Below the pieces are notes generated by a model. The model saw only the letters and a program-made list of their open reading frames with translations. It was not told where the DNA came from and ran no database searches. DNA of 13,353 nucleotides, from the NCBI GenBank assembly GCA_018067055.1, contig JAGPVK010000039.1, positions 1 through 13,353 of the forward strand, written 5' to 3'. Each line of letters starts with the position of its first letter. Positions within the stretch are counted from its first letter, which is position 1. Below, in pieces: positions 7,995 to 13,353 of this stretch. Both the position numbers and the translations under genes were made by a program. Source of the DNA: Sphingomonadales bacterium. Its GTDB lineage: Bacteria > Pseudomonadota > Alphaproteobacteria > Sphingomonadales > Sphingomonadaceae.

Positions 7995-9557
7995 ATGACC
8001 AAACCCCGCCGTACATTCGCGATTATCTCCCACCCCGATGCGGGTAAGACGACGCTGACCGAGAAGCTGCTCTTGAAGGGCGGCGCCATCCATCTCGCCG
8101 GCGAGGTCAAGGCGCGGGGCGATAACCGGCGGGCGCGGTCCGACTGGATGAAGATCGAGCAGCAGCGCGGTATTTCAGTGACCTCCAGCGTCATGACCTT
8201 CGAGCGTAACGGGATTGTTTTCAACCTGCTCGACACGCCGGGCCATGAGGATTTTTCCGAGGATACCTATCGCACGCTGACCGCCGTCGACAGCGCGATC
8301 ATGGTGATCGATGCCGCGTCGGGAATCGAGGCGCAGACGCTGAAACTGTTCGAGGTCTGCCGGATGCGCAACGTGCCGATCATCACCTTTGTCAACAAGG
8401 TCGACCGTGAAGGCCGCGATCCGTTTGAACTGCTCGACGAGGTCGCCGACAAACTGGCGCTCGACGTCTGCCCGATGAGCTGGCCGACCGGTATGGGCGG
8501 ACAGTTTGAGGGCGTCTATGATCTGCAACGTAACCAGCTGCATCAGCCGACCGGCGACAGCAAACAATATGACGGCGTGACCCAGCAATTTACCGGTCTC
8601 GATGATCCGAAACTGGCCGACGTACTCAGCGAAGGCGCGCTTGAGCGGCTGACCAGCGAGGGCGAGCTGGCCAAGGGTGGCTATAGCAGCTTTGATCTCG
8701 AGGCCTATCAGAATGGCGATCTGACGCCGGTCTATTTCGGCTCTGCGCTCAAGCAATTTGGCGTCGAGGAATTGATCGAGGCGATTGCCGATTATGCCCC
8801 CTCGCCGCGTCCGCAGCCGGCGGAACCGGCGCCGATCGATCCGGCGAGCGATGATGTCACCGGTTTCATTTTCAAGATTCAGGCCAATATGGACCCGCAG
8901 CACCGCGACCGGATCGCCTTCATGCGGCTCTGCTCGGGCGAGTTCAAACGCGGCATGAAGCTGACCCCGTCGGGTCTCGGCAAGCCGATCGCAATCCACT
9001 CGCCGATCCTGTTTTTCGCGCAGGATCGCGAAATTGCCGACACGGCGGAACCGGGCGATATCATCGGCATTCCCAATCACGGCACCTTGCGGGTCGGCGA
9101 TACGTTATCGGAAAAGAACCAGGTGCGGATCACCGGACTGCCAAATTTTGCGCCGGAAATCCTGCGCCGGGTGATCCTGCGCGATCCGACCAAGACCAAG
9201 CAATTGCGCAAGGCGCTCGATGACCTTTCCGAAGAGGGCGTGGTCCAGGTCTTCTATCCCGAAATCGGTGCCAACTGGATCATCGGCGTGGTCGGGCAGT
9301 TGCAGCTCGAGGTGCTGGTGTCGCGACTGGAGGCGGAGTACAAGGTCGATGCCTATCTCGAAATGGCGCCGTTCGAAACCGCCCGCTGGATCAGTGGCGA
9401 CGAGGCAACGGTCCAGGCCTTTGCCAATATCAACCAGAGTTCGCTGGCCAGGGACCGCGACAATAATCTGGTGTTTCTGGCGAAATCGGCCTGGGATGTG
9501 AACTATCAGCAAGAACGCAATCCTGACCTAAAGTTCAGCGCGACACGGGAGCGGTGA
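7995..9557 (+). CDS. prfC: Peptide chain release factor 3
   Basis: 520 residues, close to the ~529 of E. coli RF3. ATG 7995 is chosen because MTKPRRTFAIISHPDAGKTT aligns with the RF3 N-terminus; the open frame further upstream is not conserved-looking. The GTPase motifs are in order: P-loop S-H-P-D-A-G-K-T (12-19, Ser in the first position as usual for RF3), QQRGISVTSSVM (switch I, 56-67), DTPGH (80-84) and NKVD (134-137). An EF-Tu-like domain 2 and the C-terminal RF3 domain (QVFYPEIGANWIIGVVGQLQ) follow. RF3 uses GTP to recycle RF1/RF2 from the ribosome after termination. The Shine-Dalgarno is weak. The last 12 codons (NPDLKFSATRER) and the stop are duplicated at 9905-9943, downstream of the next small gene. 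Confidence 0.96.
   Translation: MTKPRRTFAIISHPDAGKTTLTEKLLLKGGAIHLAGEVKARGDNRRARSDWMKIEQQRGISVTSSVMTFERNGIVFNLLDTPGHEDFSEDTYRTLTAVDSAIMVIDAASGIEAQTLKLFEVCRMRNVPIITFVNKVDREGRDPFELLDEVADKLALDVCPMSWPTGMGGQFEGVYDLQRNQLHQPTGDSKQYDGVTQQFTGLDDPKLADVLSEGALERLTSEGELAKGGYSSFDLEAYQNGDLTPVYFGSALKQFGVEELIEAIADYAPSPRPQPAEPAPIDPASDDVTGFIFKIQANMDPQHRDRIAFMRLCSGEFKRGMKLTPSGLGKPIAIHSPILFFAQDREIADTAEPGDIIGIPNHGTLRVGDTLSEKNQVRITGLPNFAPEILRRVILRDPTKTKQLRKALDDLSEEGVVQVFYPEIGANWIIGVVGQLQLEVLVSRLEAEYKVDAYLEMAPFETARWISGDEATVQAFANINQSSLARDRDNNLVFLAKSAWDVNYQQERNPDLKFSATRER
9519..9557 (+). repeat. Direct repeat copy A: present prfC 3' end
   Basis: Copy A of a direct repeat whose partner is at 9905-9943. Bases 9519-9547 are identical to 9905-9933 (29 bp). 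The remaining 12 bases differ only at third codon positions and in the stop codon (CGG/CGC, GAG/GAA, CGG/CGT, TGA/TAA), so both copies encode NPDLKFSATRER and a stop. Together they behave like the left and right attachment sites of an integrated element. Confidence 0.9.
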
Positions 9558-9564
9558 CGGTCAG

Positions 9565-9900
9565 ATGAAGAATATCCAGATCGTTGATGCGGCTGCGAAC
9601 GCGACATTCAGCATATTTCAGGCGACGGAAAGCGAATTCAAACTAATTTTTCCTGCAAATCAGGACATAGAATTCGCGGAAGATTTATTTGAGCGCTTGG
9701 GCAATGACACCGCATATAATCTGCTCATGCCCGTTTGGGACCGACCGATTTTAAAACGAGAAGTAAACGGTCTTCACGGCACATTGTTCTACAATTGGAT
9801 CGACAGAAAAACGAATTACCCTGCATCAAAACGTGAAGTAGACATGGACGAACGGTCTATCAACGAAGCCCAACGCATCCTTTTTCGGTCAAATCGATAA
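9565..9900 (+). CDS. Small AT-rich hypothetical gene inside the prfC 3'-end duplication
   Basis: 111 residues starting with ATG 9565, 7 bp after the prfC stop; not recognised. The protein is soluble-looking, with a hydrophobic/acidic N-terminal half (FSIFQATESEFKLIFP, DIEFAEDLFERLG) and a polar C-terminal part (HGTLFYNWIDRKTNYPASKRE). No catalytic motif, membrane segment or signal peptide is visible. A hand count of 9601-9840 gives 103 G/C in 240 (43%), against 62% in a 60-base stretch of prfC and 70% in one of the MFS gene, so its composition is foreign. It is the only gene between the two copies of the prfC 3' end and is therefore the likely cargo of the 386-bp inserted unit. The Shine-Dalgarno is weak, so translation may depend on coupling to prfC. 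A role in defence or immunity is only a guess. Confidence 0.75.
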   Translation: MKNIQIVDAAANATFSIFQATESEFKLIFPANQDIEFAEDLFERLGNDTAYNLLMPVWDRPILKREVNGLHGTLFYNWIDRKTNYPASKREVDMDERSINEAQRILFRSNR

Positions 9901-9904
9901 CTCA

Positions 9905-9943
9905 AATCCTGACCTAAAGTTCAGCGCGACACGCGAACGTTAA
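9905..9943 (+). pseudogene. Displaced remnant of the prfC 3' end (direct repeat copy B)
   Basis: In the prfC frame this reads NPDLKFSATRER followed by TAA, the same residues as the live prfC terminus at 9519-9557. Homology starts abruptly at the AAT codon; the bases just before it belong to the end of the inserted unit. There is no start codon or ribosome-binding site, so it is a non-expressed fragment. It probably marks the ancestral end of prfC, 17 bp before the MFS gene. Confidence 0.85.
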
Positions 9944-9960
9944 TCCGGTAATTGCTGGCC

Positions 9961-11262
9961 ATGGCCAGCAGAAGCACGACCGAGAAAGCCTTTCAGGCGA
10001 TCGTCATCGATGACGAAGGGCGGGTGTGCGCGGAAATCCCGGAAAGCGCCTGCCAGCAGGAACCGGGCAATTTCTTCAAACATGTCGGCGCGCTGGCGTT
10101 GACCAAGAGCGCCGACGGGCTGATTGACCCAAAGCTGGTGCTCAGCTGGCTGATGACATCGCTCGGCGCGCCGGTAGCGCTGATCGGGCTGCTGGTGCCG
10201 GTCCGCGAGGCGGGCGCGTTGCTGCCGCAGCTGCTGACAGCAGGCTATCTTCGGCGTCTGCAGCGCCGCAAATGGGCATGGGCCGTCGGGTCGACGATAC
10301 AGGGTCTGGCCGCCGCCGTGATCGGGCTGATCGCGATCAGCCTGACCGGCGTCGCTGCTGGCTGGGCGATTGTCATGGCGCTGGCGATATTGGCGCTGGC
10401 GCGGAGCGTCTGCTCGGTCTGCTACAAGGACGTGCTCGGCAAGACCATCGACAAGTCGCGGCGCGGCACCGCCACCGGGCTCGCCGGTTCGATCGCCTCG
10501 GTGACCGTGATCGTCTATGCGCTGACCCTGTCCTTCCATCTGGTCGACCGGATGATGCTGGTCATCGGCGGCCTGTTTCTGGCCGGCGGGGCGTGGCTGT
10601 TGAGCGCAGCATTGTTCGCGACTCTCACCGAAAGGGCTGGCGCGACCGACGGCGGCAAATCCGCATTGAAGGAAGCGTGGAAGAATTTCACCTATCTGCG
10701 CGATGATCCGCAGCTGCGCCGCTTCATCCTGACCCGCGGATTGTTGACCGCCACCGCGCTGGCACCGCCGTTCATGATCGCGGTCGGCAGCAGTGCCGGA
10801 GAAGGCTATGACAAGCTCGGCTTTCTGGTGCTGGCCTCGGCGCTGGCCAGCCTGTTGAGCAGCTTTGTCTGGGGCCGCCTGTCGGACCGGTCCAGCCGCA
10901 AGGTGCTGACCTTCTCAGCGATGGTCGCGGCGATCATATTGGCCGCCACCAGCTGGCTCGCCTTCGCCGGCACTCTGGCTAGCGGCTATATATTGCCGGT
11001 GCTGCTGTTCGGGCTGATGATCGCCTATCAGGGCGTGCGGCTTGGCCGGGCGACGCATCTGGTCGATATGGCCGACGAAGACACGCGCGCCGCTTATACC
11101 GCGCTGTCGAATACGGTGATCGGATTACTGTTGCTGGCGGGCGGTGTTTTCAGTCTGGTCGCGAACTGGTTTGGCGGGGAGGTTGTGCTGGCGATCATGG
11201 CGGGGATGAGCGGGCTGGCTATATTGGCGGCTTGGGGACTGGACGAAGTGCAGCGGGGGTGA
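9961..11262 (+). CDS. MFS transporter
   Basis: 433 residues from ATG 9961; a TTG at 9952 in the same frame is less likely. After a ~55-residue soluble N-terminal part, about ten to twelve hydrophobic segments follow, in two groups separated by a hydrophilic central loop (about 222-252, TERAGATDGGKSALKEAWKN and onward), the usual 6+6 MFS arrangement. WGRLSDRSSRKV (304-315) resembles the MFS loop motif GxLxDRxGRR between helices 8 and 9. Inner-membrane permease; the substrate cannot be told. No clear Shine-Dalgarno is visible. Before the insertion at the prfC end, this gene would have begun 17 bp after the prfC stop. It converges on the SUKH-like gene. Confidence 0.85.
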   Translation: MASRSTTEKAFQAIVIDDEGRVCAEIPESACQQEPGNFFKHVGALALTKSADGLIDPKLVLSWLMTSLGAPVALIGLLVPVREAGALLPQLLTAGYLRRLQRRKWAWAVGSTIQGLAAAVIGLIAISLTGVAAGWAIVMALAILALARSVCSVCYKDVLGKTIDKSRRGTATGLAGSIASVTVIVYALTLSFHLVDRMMLVIGGLFLAGGAWLLSAALFATLTERAGATDGGKSALKEAWKNFTYLRDDPQLRRFILTRGLLTATALAPPFMIAVGSSAGEGYDKLGFLVLASALASLLSSFVWGRLSDRSSRKVLTFSAMVAAIILAATSWLAFAGTLASGYILPVLLFGLMIAYQGVRLGRATHLVDMADEDTRAAYTALSNTVIGLLLLAGGVFSLVANWFGGEVVLAIMAGMSGLAILAAWGLDEVQRG

Positions 11263-11299
11263 AGTGAATTTACGGGGTGTTGAACCATATCAAGATATT

Positions 11300-11385
11300 C
11301 GTCACCCCAGCGAAGGCTGGGGCCTAAACCAAGCTCCGGAAACTCACTGCCATTGGGTTGGATCCCAGCCTTCGCTGGGATGACG
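11300..11385. repeat. Intergenic palindromic repeat between convergent genes
   Basis: The left arm (11300-11324) begins CGTCACCCCAGCGAAGG. The right arm (11360-11385) is its near-exact reverse complement (ends GGGATGACG), with about two mismatches or indels. Each arm also folds alone: CCCCAGC-GAAG-GCTGGGG and CCCAGC-CTTC-GCTGGG. This is the widespread proteobacterial repeat whose spurious translation gives VIPAKAGIQ. It fills most of the 185-bp gap between the MFS and SUKH-like genes and could act as a bidirectional transcription barrier, though no T-run follows. Confidence 0.9.
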
Positions 11386-11447
11386 GCTTTCAAATCGCAT
11401 GCGAACCTAAAATCAAATTTGGTGCGACGCAGGAGCATTGATACCGC

Positions 11448-11987
11448 TCAGCCGAACTCATCAGGATTAGCCGTTTGATAGAATGAATAAGGAGTTTCGT
11501 GATCTTCGGCGATGTCTGACCAAAACGAGATACGTTTCACCGTACCAATATTCCACTCATCCATAAACTCATTTCTAAGCCATTGCTCCAGATTCGCGCC
11601 ATAATAGATCGTATCAAAACCGTGCATTGAAAAGACTGGATTACCCGCCGCATTAGGTGAATCAGGTATAAACCTGTGTCCCGATAATGGGATCAAGCGC
11701 GGCTGTCGATCCAGGTACTCGCGCAACACTGTCTTGCAGTCTTCAGTGTTTTGCGGTCGATCTCCAAAATCTGGCCACCAGAAGCCGTTCTCGACGTCGG
11801 AAAGCAACATTTCGAATGGCCATTCGAGGCGCTCTCGAATTTGGTCGTGATCCTTGGTCCAATCGTAACCATCCGGGATCCTTGCTTTGAGCAAGGTGTC
11901 GATCAAATCGGGTGGAAAGCTCAGATTGTGGCGATCTTGCGCTTCGTCCAGTTCTTCTTTCGAATAACCTTGAGCTTCGTTTGACAT
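11448..11987 (-). CDS. SMI1/KNR4 (SUKH)-like protein
   Basis: 179 residues if ATG 11987 is used (MSNEAQGYSKEEL); an in-frame ATG at 12011 would add eight residues, and neither has a clear Shine-Dalgarno. The layout is that of bacterial SMI1/KNR4-like proteins: an N-terminal helix with EELDEAQDRHNLSFPPDLIDTLL, then a beta-rich part with NGFWWPDFGDRP, PRLIPLSGHRFIP, GNPVFSMHGFDTIYYG and WLRNEF. SUKH proteins are commonly immunity proteins against polymorphic or contact-dependent toxins, but many are orphan and uncharacterised. No toxin gene is nearby, so an orphan immunity gene is only inference. It is soluble. It lies directly after metW (21 bp to ATG 12011) on the same strand and is less G/C-rich than metW (31 of 60 in a counted stretch). 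An 11-bp inverted repeat flanks it. Confidence 0.75.
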   Translation of the reverse strand: MSNEAQGYSKEELDEAQDRHNLSFPPDLIDTLLKARIPDGYDWTKDHDQIRERLEWPFEMLLSDVENGFWWPDFGDRPQNTEDCKTVLREYLDRQPRLIPLSGHRFIPDSPNAAGNPVFSMHGFDTIYYGANLEQWLRNEFMDEWNIGTVKRISFWSDIAEDHETPYSFYQTANPDEFG

Positions 11988-12032
11988 GCAGACATTTTGG
12001 CCATGGCTCATCCAAAGGTCAATTTGATTTTG

Positions 12033-12623
12033 TTACCCCCGCAACAGAAACACTGCATGTTCGGCCAGCAAATTGGCCATGCCGCGCCCGGTCTGCTTGT
12101 CGCCGCTGAGGAACCACTGCCCTTCCTGCGCATATTTGCCGTCCTGCACCAGCGCGCGGAAATCGTCGATCGTGACATGGTGGATATTGGGCGTGTCATA
12201 CCAGCTTTGCGGGAGCAGCCGGGTGACCGGCATCCGGCCGCCAAAGAACAGCGACATGCGCCCGCGCCAATGGGCGAAATTGGGGAAGCTGACAAAGGCC
12301 TGCTGGCCGATCCGCAGCAGTTCGGAGAGAATCACGTCGGGGCGGCGGGTGGTCTGCAGCGTCTGGCTGAGCACGGCATAGTCGAAACTGCCGTCGGGAT
12401 AGGTGCTGAGATCGGTGTCGGCATCGCCCTGCACCACCGACAGGCCCTTGGCGACGGCGCTGGCGACATTGGCCGGATCAATCTCCAGCCCGCGCGCGTC
12501 GCAACCTTTTTCATCGCGCAACGCCGCCATCAGCGCGCCATCGCCGCAGCCGATATCGAGCACCCGGCTGCCGGGCGCGATATTGTCGGCGATGATCTGC
12601 AGGTCGGGCCGGAGCTTGGTCAT
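12033..12623 (-). CDS. metW: MetW, methionine biosynthesis protein (class I methyltransferase fold)
   Basis: 196 residues from ATG 12623. MTKLRPDLQIIADNI matches the usual MetW N-terminus; the open frame further upstream runs into a repeat element and is not used. The SAM-binding-like motif VLDIGCGDG lies at 21-29, GLEIDP at 45-50 and VVQGDADTDLSTYPDGSFDYAVLSQTLQ at 63-90; PNFAHWRGR and PQSWYDTPNIHH are MetW signatures. MetW is the partner of the homoserine O-acetyltransferase MetX and is reported to be needed for full MetX activity. metX lies upstream on the same strand, but 151 bp away instead of adjoining or overlapping as is common, because a repeat element sits between them. Confidence 0.95.
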   Translation of the reverse strand: MTKLRPDLQIIADNIAPGSRVLDIGCGDGALMAALRDEKGCDARGLEIDPANVASAVAKGLSVVQGDADTDLSTYPDGSFDYAVLSQTLQTTRRPDVILSELLRIGQQAFVSFPNFAHWRGRMSLFFGGRMPVTRLLPQSWYDTPNIHHVTIDDFRALVQDGKYAQEGQWFLSGDKQTGRGMANLLAEHAVFLLRG

Positions 12624-12661
12624 GCGGCGCACTCGTGGAATCGGGAGACAGAAGATTCTTG

Positions 12662-12731
12662 CGCACGAAGACACGAAGGCACGAAGCAAAGAAGCAATAA
12701 ATTTTTCTTCGCGCCTTTGTGTCTTTGTGCG
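12662..12731. repeat. Imperfect inverted repeat between metX and metW
   Basis: The left arm 12662-12686 and right arm 12707-12731 are 25 bp each and reverse-complementary, with three transition mismatches that would mostly form G-U pairs in RNA; the loop is 20 nt and A/T-rich. The left arm is built of degenerate 8-bp units (CACGAAGA, CACGAAGG, CACGAAGC, then AAAGAAGC). It resembles the dispersed cacgaaggcacgaag-type repeat seen in many proteobacterial genomes. Transcripts from metX into metW would contain this stem. Confidence 0.88.
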
Positions 12732-12774
12732 AGCCTAAAATAAAGCGATCGCAAGGATACTATAAGACCTTCGG

Positions 12775-13353
12775 TCATTTCCCCTCTCCCGCCTTCAGGA
12801 ACCCGTCGACAATCCGGTTCATCTCGGGATTTTCGAGCAGGAAGCTGTCGTGGCCAAACGGGCTGGAGAGTTCCATGAAGCTGACCTCGGCGCCGGCGGC
12901 GTTGAGGGCGTGGACGATGGTCCGGCTTTCGGCGGTCGGATAGAGCCAGTCGGTATCGAAGCTGATCAGGCAGAAACGGGTTTTGGAACCGCTGAAGGCA
13001 TTGGCGAGCACGCCGCCATGCGCCTCGGCGAGATCAAAATAGTCCATCGCCCGGGTGATATAGAGATAGCTGTTGGCGTCGAACCGGTCGACGAAGCTGA
13101 TCCCCTGATGGCGGAGATAGGATTCGACCTGGAAATCGGCGTCGAAGCCGAATGTCTTGGCGTCACGATCCTGCAACCGGCGGCCGAATTTCTCGGTCAG
13201 GCCGGCTTCCGACAGATAGGTGATATGCGCTGCCATTCGCGCGACCGCGAGGCCGCTGCTCGGCGGATCGTCGTCGGCATAATAAGCGCCGCCGCGCCAG
13301 CGCGGGTCGGCCATGATCGCCTGCCGTCCGACTTCGTGAAAGGCTATATTCTG
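12775..13353 (-). CDS. metX: Homoserine O-acetyltransferase, C-terminal part (cut by window edge)
   Basis: 192 residues are visible; the frame stays open to the right edge ([22 protein letters not shown]), so the gene starts outside the window. The sequence is the second half of an alpha/beta-hydrolase-fold Met[21 protein letters not shown], the lid region [21 protein letters not shown]...[16 protein letters not shown], and the catalytic Asp and His in [10 protein letters not shown] and [11 protein letters not shown]. The nucleophile Ser lies in the missing half. The enzyme acetylates L-homoserine with acetyl-CoA in the first committed step of methionine synthesis. Some family members use succinyl-CoA, which cannot be excluded from this part. 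metW follows on the same strand. Confidence 0.95.
   Translation of the reverse strand, partial: QNIAFHEVGRQAIMADPRWRGGAYYADDDPPSSGLAVARMAAHITYLSEAGLTEKFGRRLQDRDAKTFGFDADFQVESYLRHQGISFVDRFDANSYLYITRAMDYFDLAEAHGGVLANAFSGSKTRFCLISFDTDWLYPTAESRTIVHALNAAGAEVSFMELSSPFGHDSFLLENPEMNRIVDGFLKAGEGK

Larger units (their letters stand above)
9519..9904 (+). mobile_element. Putative 386-bp integrated cassette at the prfC 3' end
   Basis: The unit runs from the start of repeat copy A to the base before copy B (9905). It carries one AT-rich gene and no recombinase. The pattern fits site-specific insertion at a gene 3' end: upstream prfC is kept, the element supplies a replacement terminus encoding the same residues (copy A tail), and the displaced original terminus is left as copy B, directly ahead of the MFS gene. 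An integrase would have to act in trans, or has been lost by deletion. Non-site-specific duplication is the alternative. Confidence 0.55.

Noticed and set aside
11094..11438. Minus-strand open frame encoding VIPAKAGIQ and related sequence.
   Set aside because: This is the well-known spurious translation of the dispersed palindrome; the rest is antisense to the MFS gene.
12624..12689. N-terminal extension of metW upstream of ATG 12623.
   Set aside because: It reads into the inverted repeat and does not resemble MetW N-termini; MTKLRPDLQ is the expected start.
11997..12743. Plus-strand open frame of 248 residues opposite metW.
   Set aside because: It is the antisense of metW and of the metX-metW repeat; metW itself is well supported.
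12745..12752. GCGATCGC octamer palindrome, identical to the cyanobacterial HIP1 motif.
   Set aside because: It is a single occurrence noticed in the window and needs no explanation beyond chance in a G/C-rich genome.
12767..12777. GACC-TTC-GGTC hairpin at the end of metX as a terminator.
   Set aside because: The stem is only 4 bp and no T-run follows on the minus strand.

Overview
The window looks like a chromosomal segment of an alphaproteobacterium, most likely a member of the Sphingomonadales. This rests on the gene order rpmI-rplT-pheS-pheT, the metX-metW pair, a HisN-type histidinol-phosphatase, the codon bias (G/C about 60% in core genes) and dispersed palindromes of the CCCAGC-GAAG-GCTGGG type. 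Genus assignment is inference. No tRNA, rRNA, CRISPR array, transposase or integrase is visible.

Layout. Positions 2-3122 (+) hold a tight run: the 3' part of an NAD(P)-binding SDR/DoxX-like fusion gene, cut by the left window edge, then a DUF2269-like membrane protein overlapping it by 4 bp, hisN, and a class I SAM methyltransferase. Positions 3253-3912 (+) hold rpmI and rplT (L35, L20) and a good intrinsic terminator. Three 14-bp tandem repeats follow, then pheS and pheT (4-bp overlap), which encode the two subunits of phenylalanyl-tRNA synthetase. Next, on the same strand, come a small unrecognised gene (7579-7980), prfC (RF3), a second small unrecognised AT-rich gene (9565-9900) and an MFS transporter (9961-11262). 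The right part is on the minus strand, read from right to left: metX (cut by the right edge), metW, and a SMI1/KNR4(SUKH)-like gene that converges on the MFS gene.

How the genes work together. The centre is translation machinery: two ribosomal proteins, both PheRS subunits and a release factor. The right end is methionine synthesis, where MetX makes O-acetylhomoserine and MetW is its usual partner. hisN is an isolated histidine-pathway gene.

Main unusual points. (1) The 3' end of prfC is duplicated. A 29-bp perfect direct repeat, extended by synonymous-only differences to the stop codon, flanks a 386-bp unit carrying one AT-rich gene, as expected for a small cassette integrated into the prfC terminus with regeneration of the stop. 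(2) pheT carries an 84-nt palindromic element in frame inside its B5 domain, giving a 28-residue insertion in an essential enzyme. (3) A related palindrome lies between the convergent MFS and SUKH-like genes, and an unrelated inverted repeat with 8-bp periodicity separates metX from metW. (4) Small, AT-richer genes of unknown or immunity-like type sit at three consecutive core-gene boundaries (after pheT, prfC and metW), suggesting repeated gain of accessory genes in a conserved neighbourhood.
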